A DNA stretch of 64,000 nucleotides from JAMXLO01 sp035492535. Lineage in GTDB: Bacteria; Pseudomonadota; Alphaproteobacteria; Acetobacterales; Acetobacteraceae. Shown one piece after another: positions 1-7,613 of this stretch. The translations under genes were made by a program, and so were the position numbers. Each line of letters opens with the position of its first letter. Positions within the stretch are counted from its first letter, which is position 1. The stretch spans positions 1 through 64,000 of the forward strand of contig DATJJM010000222.1 in assembly GCA_035492535.1 (NCBI GenBank). The letters run 5' to 3'. The notes beneath the pieces were generated by a model. The model saw only the letters and a program-made list of their open reading frames with translations, made no database searches and was not told the DNA's origin.

Positions 1-2
1 AG

Positions 3-464
3 CGGCGCAAGGCTGAAGAAGCCCGCCAGAAGCTGATCCGCGAGCAGCAGGAGGCCGAGCAGAAGCGCCAGCGCGAACTGCAGGAGGAAGCCGAGCGGGC
101 CAACACGCAGGCCGCCGAGACGATGAGCGCCGAAGACCTGGACGCGGCAATCGCTGCCGAAGAGGCGGCATTGAACGCGCCGCACGAGCCCTCGCCGTTC
201 CGGACCAAGCTGCCCAGCACCAAGGAAGCCGGCCGTGTCTATGGCGATCTGGGCACGATGTCGTCGCTGCGCGGCAAGTGGAAGGCGGTCATTGTCGATC
301 CGGGGGCTGTTCCCCGCGAGCACTGCGTTCCGTCCCAGGCGCTGATCGACGCAGCCATGAAGGCGAGCATCCCGCCCGGCGGCAAGGGGGCTGGCAGCCG
401 ACCGACGATCACCATCCCTGGGGTTCGCTTCGAGTTCGAAGAAAACCTAAGCACAAGGCGCTGA
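3..464 (+). CDS. Coiled-coil phage protein, 5' end cut by the window
   Basis: The reading frame is open from the first bases, so the N-terminus lies outside the window. The first 40 or so visible residues are almost all E, K, R, Q and A, a long charged coiled coil. The rest is a compact domain containing WKAVIVDPGAVPRE and ending IPGVRFEFEENLSTRR. Phage proteins with a coiled coil and an IPGV-type tail are commonly found beside RecT-like annealing proteins, and recT is two genes downstream, so a role in the recombination operon is inferred. The next gene starts 3 bases after the stop. Confidence 0.75.
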   Translation, partial: RRKAEEARQKLIREQQEAEQKRQRELQEEAERANTQAAETMSAEDLDAAIAAEEAALNAPHEPSPFRTKLPSTKEAGRVYGDLGTMSSLRGKWKAVIVDPGAVPREHCVPSQALIDAAMKASIPPGGKGAGSRPTITIPGVRFEFEENLSTRR

Positions 465-467
465 CAC

Positions 468-938
468 ATGGACAAGCCCACATTGAAGACAATGCGCTAC
501 CTGAACGAAGCGTTCGCGCGGGTAGGCATCGACGTCAGCACCGGCCTGTTGCTGGATCTGATGGATGACTGGAACGACAACGGTTACCGGCTGGTCGACA
601 TCACGCCGCCCGCAGTGGATACCGAGTTTCCCGAGGTCGAGCCCGCCAGGGCGCCGATGCAGCCGGTCTCTTTCTACGCGCACGATGCGATCCTGGACCG
701 GCTGTATCAGGTGACGTCGGACGGGCTCGGCGCGGCGAAACTTCCTTGCGCGGCAGACCTGAGTATGTGGGCTGAAAAGCCGACGCATGGCATGAGTTGC
801 TTGGTCGAAGCCACTTCGATCGATGATGCAAAGGCTGCCGTGCGGGCGTTCATTCGGGAACCGAAGACCGCCACGTTCAACCGCTTCACCACCGAGGGCG
901 GCCAATCGCTCTGGTATATGGCCGACATTCCGTTTTAG
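468..938 (+). CDS. Hypothetical protein of the recT operon
   Basis: The protein has 156 residues, begins 3 bases after the upstream stop and lies just before recT. I do not recognise a family. The N-terminal third is mixed alpha/beta and acidic (LLLDLMDDWNDNGYRLVDITPP). The C-terminal third looks like a small alpha/beta unit (a helix IDDAKAAVRAFI, then FTTEGGQSLWYMADIPF). There is no signal peptide or membrane segment. Expression with recT is inferred from spacing only. Confidence 0.7.
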   Translation: MDKPTLKTMRYLNEAFARVGIDVSTGLLLDLMDDWNDNGYRLVDITPPAVDTEFPEVEPARAPMQPVSFYAHDAILDRLYQVTSDGLGAAKLPCAADLSMWAEKPTHGMSCLVEATSIDDAKAAVRAFIREPKTATFNRFTTEGGQSLWYMADIPF

Positions 939-985
939 CGCCCCAACAACAGCGATCCTTTCTGACCCCCAACTAGCGAGAACCT

Positions 986-3070
986 ATGAACGAAACATCG
1001 AACGTCCCGGCACCCACCCGGGCGACGACGATCCGACTGGCGGATTGCAAGACGCTGGCCCAGGCTTTCCAGTGCGGCGAGTTCATCGAGCGTATGAAGG
1101 CGGCGACGCCCAAGCACATGAACGCCGATCGCCTGCTGCGCACGTTCGTGCAGGCCACCGGCAAGCAGCCGTTGCTGTTGCAGTGCGATATGCGCAGTGT
1201 GCTGGGTCAGATGCTGACGTGCTCGGCACTCGGCCTCGAGATCAACACCCCGCTCGGCCACGCCTACCTGATCCCGTTCAAGGGCAGGAAGAAGGTCGGC
1301 AATGCGTGGGTCGATAATTACGAGGCCCAGCTTGTCATCGGCTACAAGGGCATGGTCGATCTGTCGTTCCGGTCCGGCCAGATCACCCAGGTCGATGCGG
1401 ACGTGGTGTGCCAGGGCGACAAGTTCGCCTGGGAAAAGGGCTCGCATCATTCGATGCGCTACCAGCAGCTTGTCGCAAAGGCGACCGGCACCCCGACCCA
1501 CGCATATGCAACGGCCAACACCAAGATCGGCGGCATGCCGTTCGAGGTCATGCTGTGGGATGACGTGTTGGCGATCCGCAACAGCAGCAAGGGCTACCAG
1601 GCGGCGATCTACGCCAAAGAGGAAGCCGAGAAGAAGGGCTATGCCCTGCCACGCGGCTACACCGATGCGCCGTGGGTCAAGCACGTCATTCCGATGGCAT
1701 CCAAGACCGCGTTCAACCAGTTGTCGAAGTGGATCCCGACCAGTCCGGAGTTGAGCGCGGCGATCGTGCTGGACCAGGGCGGCGATCGCGGTGGCGTCCA
1801 CTACGGCACGGTGATTGACGAGACCGGCAATATCCTTGACGCCGCCATGGATGGCGTTGACTTCGATGCCGATCCGCCTGACGCGGCCTATGGTGACCGC
1901 CGGCCGGCAGACACCGGTCAGACGCAGCAGCAACAGCAGCAGACCACCACCACCACGACGGACACCACGCAACAGGATCGGGCTGCGGCCGACCGGGCGG
2001 CGGCGCAGAAAGCCGAGAAAGCCAAGCTGGCGGCCGAGCAGAGGGCACTGGCCAAGCGGGCGGCGGACGTGCGCAAGCCGGCGAACGCCACGCAGCGGGC
2101 CGAGCCACAGGCTGATGCTGGCGGCCCGCCGGCCGGCGACGAACCACCCCCGCCGTCGGACGCTGACTACTATCCCGGCGGCGCCACGCAGAGCCAGAAG
2201 CAGCCCGAGCAGGCCAAGCCGGCGGCGCCCGCACAGGATGAACAGCCGAAGCCCGCCGAGGCCCAGCAGCTGCCCGCCGACGCCGTGGTGTTCTACCTCT
2301 CCGACGAATACGGCGAGATGGTTGACGATGGTTTCTTCGACAACCCCGTGACGTTCGCCAAGCGGTTTGTCGATGAATGGCGGAAATCGTCCAATCCTGA
2401 TGCTCTGAAAGAGGGCAACGCCGATCCCATCCAAGACGCCCGCGCCGCGTCGCGCGAAGCGACCACAATCCTGGCCGAGATCGAACAGGACACGCCGGGC
2501 GAAGCCGATGACGGCACGGCCGAATCCGAGTCTGCCGAGGATGGCGGAAACCACACGGAAGGTGTCGGCGAGACGAACCCGAAGTTCTGGCTGGTCCATG
2601 TGCCGCAGAACGAGCAGGGCCGGCCCGGCCTGGCCGCCTATGTCGCTGCCGTCCGTATGTCGCTGGCCTCCGTCACGAAGCCTGGGCAGATCATCGATTG
2701 GGTCGCGATCAACCAGCCGACCTATGCGCCGATGCCGCGGGCCACAAAGATGGCGATCGAGCAGGCGATTCAGGCACGCAAGACTGAGATCGGCATGCCC
2801 GATGACGCCGGTGGCGAGCCGGCCGCCGACCAGGCCCAGCAGCAGCCCGCTGCAGGTGACAAGCCTGCCGAGCGTGACGCCGACCGCGAACGGGCGATGG
2901 ACCGCATGGCGGACGTGGGTGCCTGCAAGAACGAGCACGAGATTCGTGCCGTATGCGGCATGGGCGTGTTCCAGACCCTGATGGCGCGCTTCAAACGCGA
3001 TCGTCCGGACCTGTTCAAGATGGTTGACGACTTCGTGTTCAACAAGCTGGCCGAGCTGAAAGGCAAGTAA
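986..3070 (+). CDS. recT: RecT-family single-strand DNA annealing protein with long C-terminal extension
   Basis: Residues 20-270 match RecT well: MLTCSALGLEINTPLGHAYL, the VIGYKGMVDLSFRSGQI block, a MPFEVMLWDDV region and KHVIPMASKTAFNQLSKWIP. RecT proteins anneal complementary single strands during phage recombination and recombination-dependent replication. The family is usually about 270-350 residues, but this protein has 694. The extra half holds a Gln/Thr run (about 311-330), an Ala/Lys/Glu coiled coil (about 331-365), Pro-rich linkers and two further folded segments. One contains DNPVTFAKRFVDEWRKS, and the other is at the extreme C-terminus. No exonuclease partner is recognised in the window; it may lie to the left. 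Confidence 0.93.
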   Translation: MNETSNVPAPTRATTIRLADCKTLAQAFQCGEFIERMKAATPKHMNADRLLRTFVQATGKQPLLLQCDMRSVLGQMLTCSALGLEINTPLGHAYLIPFKGRKKVGNAWVDNYEAQLVIGYKGMVDLSFRSGQITQVDADVVCQGDKFAWEKGSHHSMRYQQLVAKATGTPTHAYATANTKIGGMPFEVMLWDDVLAIRNSSKGYQAAIYAKEEAEKKGYALPRGYTDAPWVKHVIPMASKTAFNQLSKWIPTSPELSAAIVLDQGGDRGGVHYGTVIDETGNILDAAMDGVDFDADPPDAAYGDRRPADTGQTQQQQQQTTTTTTDTTQQDRAAADRAAAQKAEKAKLAAEQRALAKRAADVRKPANATQRAEPQADAGGPPAGDEPPPPSDADYYPGGATQSQKQPEQAKPAAPAQDEQPKPAEAQQLPADAVVFYLSDEYGEMVDDGFFDNPVTFAKRFVDEWRKSSNPDALKEGNADPIQDARAASREATTILAEIEQDTPGEADDGTAESESAEDGGNHTEGVGETNPKFWLVHVPQNEQGRPGLAAYVAAVRMSLASVTKPGQIIDWVAINQPTYAPMPRATKMAIEQAIQARKTEIGMPDDAGGEPAADQAQQQPAAGDKPAERDADRERAMDRMADVGACKNEHEIRAVCGMGVFQTLMARFKRDRPDLFKMVDDFVFNKLAELKGK

Positions 3071-3071
3071 A

Positions 3072-3626
3072 ATGCGGTATCTTTGCGTGACGCCCGAGAC
3101 GGCTGGCATGTGGCAATTCAAGCTGAAGCCGGACGATCCGGCCCAGCCCCACATGGTCAGGATGGCCATGATGACCATCAGCACCGATGGTGATACATCC
3201 CCGCTGGTTGACTTGATCTGGCCAGACCCCGACTGGACATTCGAGCCCGGGGCGATCCAGGTACACGGCATCACACGCGAGATCGCCGCCGATCGCGGCA
3301 GGCTGATCCGGCCGGTGATGGAGGACTATGCCGCCAAGCTGGCCGAGTGCGATGCGCTGGTGCTGTTTAGCGCCGACTTCTGGCTGAAGGTGCTGCGCCG
3401 GTCATTCCGCGATGCCGGCATGGAGTGGATCGAACCGCCGCGGGTGATGGATGCGCTGAAAGAAATGAAGGCGCTGGTGCACGCCAACGCGCCCAAGACG
3501 TTCCCCGACTGCTACCGCTACTGCACCGGGAACGAGCTGCGCATTCCGAGCGATCCGATCCTGGCGGGCGCGGTGAAGGTGGATGCGCTGGCGTCGATCT
3601 GGCAGGGCGTCCTGGCTCGGAGATGA
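3072..3626 (+). CDS. DnaQ-fold exonuclease-like protein, probably catalytically degenerate
   Basis: The 184-residue protein starts one base after recT. It keeps features of the DnaQ/RNase T exonuclease family: the ETAG turn near residue 9, WTFEPGAIQVHGITREIA around 55-72 (equivalent to the family's HGIT..A block), and a helix with DALASIWQ near the end. The residues that bind the two metals seem to be gone. The first Asp of the DxE motif aligns with Thr7, the Exo II HNxxFD region reads LFSADFWL, and the Exo III HxxxxD region reads VDALASI. An annealing-associated or structural role is therefore possible. The alignment was made by eye. Confidence 0.7.
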   Translation: MRYLCVTPETAGMWQFKLKPDDPAQPHMVRMAMMTISTDGDTSPLVDLIWPDPDWTFEPGAIQVHGITREIAADRGRLIRPVMEDYAAKLAECDALVLFSADFWLKVLRRSFRDAGMEWIEPPRVMDALKEMKALVHANAPKTFPDCYRYCTGNELRIPSDPILAGAVKVDALASIWQGVLARR

Positions 3627-4195
3627 CCGTCACGATCCCCAGCATGGTGACATCCACCATGCGCGCCAACGCCATGCTGGGCAGCACGTCGGGCGGCATC
3701 CAGCCGTCCGCGTCGCGCCAGGCATACGAGGATCAGTGCTCCGTCTTCCACTGGCAGACGGGCACCATGGTCAGCCTGATGCGTGTGTGCGGTGTGAAGA
3801 CCGTCGGCACCGGCACGCCCCGGCCGTTCGAGTTGCGCCGCTACGTCGCGCTATCGCTGTCGTTCCGCGAGCCAAGAGCGGCCATGGACCCCATGCTGAC
3901 CGGCTCACTGTCGAACCTCGCGCGGCTTGGCATAGCCATCCCCCGAGCCCCATTCGATCACGTGCTGGCGCTGACCTGGGCGCATGCGCTGTTCCACCCG
4001 CACGCCGATCGCGCGTGGTATGAGCCGGCTTTGCGTGAGGATCAGGACGAGGCGACCGTCATGCACTGGCGGTTGTTCTGCGATCCGGACTGGCACCCGA
4101 TCCGGCCGCCGGTGGACTATGCCGCCGGGTTGCGCGAGCGCGGCTGGAAGTCCTGGGACGAAGTGAAGAGAGGAATGGAAGCGTGCTCAACTTAA
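3623..4195 (+). CDS. Hypothetical protein
   Basis: I chose the ATG at 3623 because it overlaps the upstream TGA as ATGA, the coupling used throughout this phage. It gives 190 residues. The middle contains HVLALTWAHALFHPHADRAW, which might bind metal through its histidines. The C-terminal part is rich in Trp and acidic residues. I know of no family. It sits in the recT operon and overlaps the next gene by 13 bases. Confidence 0.72.
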   Translation: MTVTIPSMVTSTMRANAMLGSTSGGIQPSASRQAYEDQCSVFHWQTGTMVSLMRVCGVKTVGTGTPRPFELRRYVALSLSFREPRAAMDPMLTGSLSNLARLGIAIPRAPFDHVLALTWAHALFHPHADRAWYEPALREDQDEATVMHWRLFCDPDWHPIRPPVDYAAGLRERGWKSWDEVKRGMEACST

Positions 4196-4611
4196 AAAGG
4201 CTGTTCGGCCTGGACCAACTACCGCCGCCCGTGGACCGCGATCAGCGGGTATTGACCGATGGCTCGCCGGTCACGCCCGCTCACCGCGAGCTGCGGCCGG
4301 ACGGGCAGCAACAGGGATACGTCGTTCTTACCGAAGCCGAGCGGGCCAAGGGCTTCGTGCGGCCGGTGCGCCGGTCCTACTTACATGTTGGGCTTGGCGC
4401 GACGTTTCTCGCCACATCATCGGGCTATGCCATTCTGGTAAATCCCGGCAGGAACGGCTGCGGGACGCGCACCACAATGTCGCAGTCGATCGCTGAGACG
4501 TATGCCAGGTGTCCGGAGTTCTACACCGGGACGTTCTGCTGCGCATGCGGCCAGCACCGACCGCTGGATGAATTTGTCTGGGAAGGCACACAAGAGCAGG
4601 TGGGAAGCTGA
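4183..4611 (+). CDS. Hypothetical protein with C-terminal zinc-binding candidate
   Basis: GTG start inside the end of the previous gene; 142 residues. The C-terminal third has cysteines arranged as C..C followed by FCCACGQHRPLDEFVW, like a half zinc ribbon. The centre (SSGYAILVNPGRNGCG) looks like beta strands. The family is not recognised. Confidence 0.68.
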   Translation: MLNLKRLFGLDQLPPPVDRDQRVLTDGSPVTPAHRELRPDGQQQGYVVLTEAERAKGFVRPVRRSYLHVGLGATFLATSSGYAILVNPGRNGCGTRTTMSQSIAETYARCPEFYTGTFCCACGQHRPLDEFVWEGTQEQVGS

Positions 4612-4871
4612 TGCCGCGCACAATGAAGACCAACGCCGAACACGAGGCGTTCAAGGACGAGATGATTGCGGAGATGAAGCGTGCATGCGAACGGCACCCT
4701 TCGATTCGCACCATGGAAATCATAGCGGTATTCGGGCGGCTCGCCGGCTACTGCGTTGCGATGTGCTATCCGGACGAGCGCGACATTGCCCGGCAGACGG
4801 CGATCGTCAATCTGGATCAGGCGGTTTCGGACGTCGCCATGCCGGGTCCATCGACTGCAGGGCACGGCTGA
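4611..4871 (+). CDS. Small hypothetical protein, last gene of the recT operon
   Basis: It has 86 residues and starts with an ATG overlapping the preceding TGA (TGATG). The protein is mainly helical (KDEMIAEMKRACERHPSIRT) with a C-terminal tail. No motif is recognised. It is the last + strand gene before the convergent late operon, which ends only 14 bases away. Confidence 0.68.
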   Translation: MPRTMKTNAEHEAFKDEMIAEMKRACERHPSIRTMEIIAVFGRLAGYCVAMCYPDERDIARQTAIVNLDQAVSDVAMPGPSTAGHG

Positions 4872-4878
4872 TCAGTGG

Positions 4879-4898
4879 GCCGGTCCTAAGCGACCGGC
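4879..4898. terminator. Hairpin between two convergent operons, possible bidirectional terminator
   Basis: GCCGGTC (4879-4885) pairs with GACCGGC (4892-4898) across a 6-base loop, a perfect 7-bp stem. It lies exactly where the rightward recT operon and the leftward late operon collide, and it overlaps the last codons of the leftward lipase-like gene. Neither side has a clear T-run, so termination in both directions is inferred from position. Confidence 0.45.
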
Positions 4899-5533
4899 AC
4901 ACCTTGCAGTGCGGCGACTTCATGCAGATCGGCCACGATGCCACCCATCAGGTGACTGTCGAACGGGTCCAGCGTCCACCGACCGAAATGCTTGATCGGA
5001 AAGTTGGCCATAACGAACCCGAGTTCGGCGGGCACAAGCGGCACGGGATCATCGCCATGCCACCATTCGACGCCGCGGACACCAGCTTGATCCAGCAGGG
5101 CGCGCATCACGGCACCGTTTCCCCACGGCTTTTCGATGCAGCAACACCAGGTCACGCGCACGCCATCGGCGGCGAATAGAGCGGCCAGGATCGGCGCGAT
5201 GATGGCGCCGCGAGAATGGCCCACAATGACGATCAGGCAGCCAGGGCTGGCCGCAACGAGCGGCGCGGCTATGCCATAGATGGCATCGGCACCGGCGGCG
5301 AACCCGGCTTCCAGCGGCCCGAGCTTGGGATGCGCCCTGATGGTCTTCTGTGAAATCCGAAAGTCCAACCACCAGCCCGCAAGATTGGCTGTGCCACGGA
5401 TCGCCAGGACGATGACGCCGGGGAGCCTGGTGACGACGAGCCGGTCAGGCCCGACGTCATAGACTTCCCCCGCCGGCGACGCGCTGTAGCTGTCCTGCGA
5501 CAGAAGGATCAGCGCGTCATCGGTGGGGATCAT
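4886..5533 (-). CDS. Class 3 lipase-fold serine hydrolase in the lysis region
   Basis: 215 residues from the ATG at 5533, which opens at MIPTDDALIL; in-frame sequence further upstream is a shadow of the lipoprotein gene. The alpha/beta-hydrolase signature is complete. It has an oxyanion RGT segment (about 46-48), nucleophile elbow GHSRG (Ser107), a DDPVPLVP segment (Asp161/162) and FDSHL (His194), as in class 3 lipases. There is no signal peptide. It is the last gene of the late operon, after endolysin, spanins and a lipoprotein. It may act as an esterase on the host envelope during lysis or as a virion enzyme; the substrate is unknown. Confidence 0.75.
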   Translation of the reverse strand: MIPTDDALILLSQDSYSASPAGEVYDVGPDRLVVTRLPGVIVLAIRGTANLAGWWLDFRISQKTIRAHPKLGPLEAGFAAGADAIYGIAAPLVAASPGCLIVIVGHSRGAIIAPILAALFAADGVRVTWCCCIEKPWGNGAVMRALLDQAGVRGVEWWHGDDPVPLVPAELGFVMANFPIKHFGRWTLDPFDSHLMGGIVADLHEVAALQGVPVA

Positions 5534-5540
5534 GTAGGCG

Positions 5541-5903
5541 TTAGGCCGCCGGCTTGGGTGGGACGATGGCGATCTGCGGCACCGTGGCGGGATTGGCCGG
5601 CGGGGAAACCGCGATGCCGCCCGTGCCCGCTGCGGCGCAGTCCGCATCCACCTGGGCCTTGGCTGCGCCGGTGGCGATGATGGCGACGGGTGCCAACGTC
5701 GGCGCTGCTGCGGACGCCTGGGCGTCGAGCAGACCGACCACCGCCGTGCCGCCCCCGTTGGTCTGGATCGCGCAGAACAGTTGGCCCGCGGGGGACGACA
5801 GCGCGCTGGTGATGGACGAATTGGAGCAGCCGGCCAAGCAACCGGCCAAGCCGAGAAGCGAGACGCTGCCGACAAGCATGCCGATGCGACGAAGATTCTT
5901 CAT
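5541..5903 (-). CDS. Small secreted lipoprotein
   Basis: 120 residues from the ATG at 5903, preceded by an AAAGG ribosome site. The N-terminus is a lipoprotein signal: basic MKNLRR, a hydrophobic core, and the lipobox LAGC, present twice in tandem (LAGCLAGC). The mature part is Ala/Pro-rich and low in complexity, ending in a Pro-rich tail. It probably sits in the inner or outer membrane of the dying cell. Its place among the lysis genes suggests an accessory lysis or superinfection role, but no family is recognised. It is separated from the lipase-fold gene by 7 bases. Confidence 0.75.
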   Translation of the reverse strand: MKNLRRIGMLVGSVSLLGLAGCLAGCSNSSITSALSSPAGQLFCAIQTNGGGTAVVGLLDAQASAAAPTLAPVAIIATGAAKAQVDADCAAAGTGGIAVSPPANPATVPQIAIVPPKPAA

Positions 5904-5955
5904 TGTGTGGGTGCCTTTCAGGCGCTGGTAGTCTGGTTGGGGTGGAGAAACGGGG

Positions 5956-6267
5956 TCAGGTCTTGGCCGCAACCATCGCCGCGGGCACGCCGGCATCGGT
6001 GGCATGCACGATGATGTTGTTCACCGCATCGGCGACCTCATTGGCGGTTTCGATGCCCATGCGCACGTTCGGGGGGGCCATCGCTTCCAGCGCAGTCGCC
6101 GCGGCCGCGATCTCGGGGTGCGCCTTGTCGACCGCGACGATCTCGGCATCGGCCTGCACCAGCGTGTGCCACACGCGGGCGGCGCTCTCGTACAGCTTGG
6201 CCCAGAAGCCCTCGGTGGTCGTGACGGCGACCGGCGCGGCCGGCTGCACGGGTGTGGTTTCGCTCAT
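5956..6267 (-). CDS. Hypothetical protein of the lysis cassette
   Basis: I chose the ATG at 6267 (MSETTPVQ); the predicted protein has 103 residues. It has a Pro-rich start, an amphipathic helix (FWAKLYESAARVWHTLVQ) and a long Ala-rich helical region. No convincing membrane span is present, so it is not an obvious holin. It lies between endolysin and lipoprotein. Confidence 0.68.
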   Translation of the reverse strand: MSETTPVQPAAPVAVTTTEGFWAKLYESAARVWHTLVQADAEIVAVDKAHPEIAAAATALEAMAPPNVRMGIETANEVADAVNNIIVHATDAGVPAAMVAAKT

Positions 6268-6281
6268 GATACGGGTGTCTC

Positions 6282-6809
6282 CTATTTGTGCGCGATCAGT
6301 GCGATCGCAGCGGTCTGTGCGGCTTCGCAGCGGTGCGTCCAGCCGTTCTTGAACTCGGGCCAAGATGAAAGCTGCGACAGGTATGCCAGGTGCGCGGTGG
6401 TCAGCGCTTCAACCAGGCTGGCGGGGTTCGCTTTCGCCGCCACGGCCAGCGTGATCGGGCCAATGTCGCCGTCCACATACACGCCTAGGCATTTCTGGAA
6501 GATTCGCGGGTAACCGCCCGACATCATGCGCCCGTTGAACAGCATCAGGTCCACGCCGGCACGCAACGTGTCGCATGCGGTGCCCCAGCAGTCGTAACGC
6601 AGGACGGCCGCAAGCTGGTCGTTTGTCGCGTCCGCGAGCGTGCCCGTCACAAGCCCTTTGGCGACGGCCGCCGCCCAGGTGGCCTCGATAACACCGCCCT
6701 TGGTGCCGCCGCCGGCGTCGCCTGGCGTGACATGGTATCCATCCCTGGGGTCATCGAAGCCGGGCTGCCAGACGAAATTCAGAGCGGTCTGGTAATTGAT
6801 CGCCGCCAT
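6282..6809 (-). CDS. Endolysin, GH108-like muramidase with peptidoglycan-binding half
   Basis: 175 residues from the ATG at 6809. The layout follows GH108 phage lysozymes, which cleave the glycan strands of peptidoglycan. The N-terminal block reads NFVWQPGFDDPRDGYHVTPG, followed by DAGGGTKGG. The C-terminal half has LGVYVDGDIGPITL, the usual GH108-associated binding segment, and a GW.HRC ending. The canonical EGGY motif with its catalytic Glu is replaced by RDGY or WQPGF depending on alignment, so the catalytic residue is uncertain. There is no signal peptide, so release would need a holin. None is recognised with confidence nearby. Confidence 0.82.
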   Translation of the reverse strand: MAAINYQTALNFVWQPGFDDPRDGYHVTPGDAGGGTKGGVIEATWAAAVAKGLVTGTLADATNDQLAAVLRYDCWGTACDTLRAGVDLMLFNGRMMSGGYPRIFQKCLGVYVDGDIGPITLAVAAKANPASLVEALTTAHLAYLSQLSSWPEFKNGWTHRCEAAQTAAIALIAHK

Positions 6810-6893
6810 GCGGGTGATCCTTTCGGTTCCCACATGGGCACGTATCAGAAATGGACATTGGTGCGCAACAGCGCGACACAAAACCGCGGGCGA

Positions 6894-7136
6894 TTACTTC
6901 AGCGTCCTGATCCACGCATCGCGCGCATCAACCGCATCAGCGCACGCATTGCCGCGGTGGAGTAGAGATTCGGCCCACAGCTCAACCCGTATCTCCAGCG
7001 CGTCGGTCTGTGCCCGGGTCGGATGCTTCGGGACACCCGCCGGTGTCGCAACAGGTGCCGGACAGTCGGGAAACGCCGGTGGCACAGGCGCGGAACAGCC
7101 CGCCAGCAGCAGCGCGAGGGCGAGCGCCCGGGTCAA
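6894..7136 (-). CDS. Outer-membrane spanin subunit (Rz1-like lipoprotein)
   Basis: The protein has 80 residues with a short lipoprotein signal ending LLLAGC, followed by a Pro-rich stretch and a helical C-terminal region. This is the usual build of an o-spanin. Its ATG overlaps the stop of the gene encoding the membrane-anchored coiled-coil partner (ATGA at 7133-7136). o-spanins join i-spanins to fuse inner and outer membranes in the last step of lysis, which implies a Gram-negative host. Confidence 0.75.
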   Translation of the reverse strand: MTRALALALLLAGCSAPVPPAFPDCPAPVATPAGVPKHPTRAQTDALEIRVELWAESLLHRGNACADAVDARDAWIRTLK

Positions 7137-7561
7137 TTCCGCGGGTTCCGGTACATCGGTAACGGCACGCGGTTGTCGAGATCATGCCTGAGCCCGGTCG
7201 TGATATTGTAGAGATCCGCAATCTGGCCGGTGTGCTGATCGAGGCGGGCCGCCAAATTCTCCAGCGCGCTTGTAGTCGGCATATGCGCGATCTGCAGGTT
7301 GAGCGCGTTGATCGATTTGGTCAGATCCTCGCCCTGCTTGGCCAGCTTGGCGATGTCATCCGTCGTGACAACGCCCGTGACTTCGACTTTGGTCTTGGTC
7401 TCGTAATAGGCGCTGGCCAGTGTGCCGAGTGCCACCAGAGCGGCAAGGCCAACACCGGCCCATGCGACGGCCAGGCTGTTGAATTGGTCCCGTTCCTGCG
7501 TCATGTGGTGGGTCTCCCAGGGTCCAAGCCCATTACCCACGGATTTGAAAAGCGACAACAT
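7133..7561 (-). CDS. Inner-membrane spanin subunit (Rz-like)
   Basis: 142 residues. One membrane segment (about 30-50, AWAGVGLAALVALGTLASAY) is followed by a long periplasmic helical region with heptad character, ending in a short basic tail. This matches an i-spanin, and the o-spanin gene overlaps its end. Two starts are plausible: ATG 7561 with AGGGGA 6 bases upstream, and ATG 7504 with GGGAG 9 bases upstream. I kept the longer one. Confidence 0.68.
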   Translation of the reverse strand: MLSLFKSVGNGLGPWETHHMTQERDQFNSLAVAWAGVGLAALVALGTLASAYYETKTKVEVTGVVTTDDIAKLAKQGEDLTKSINALNLQIAHMPTTSALENLAARLDQHTGQIADLYNITTGLRHDLDNRVPLPMYRNPRN

Positions 7562-7613
7562 GTTTCGTCCCCTATGCGAAAGGAACAGCGTCAGGTGCTG
7601 GCCAGAGCCACGC

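Noticed and set aside
935..3274. A 779-codon open frame on the - strand across recT
   Set aside because: It is the antisense shadow of recT in GC-rich DNA. The composition (L/R/H/G-rich) is unlike a real protein and recT on the other strand is certain.
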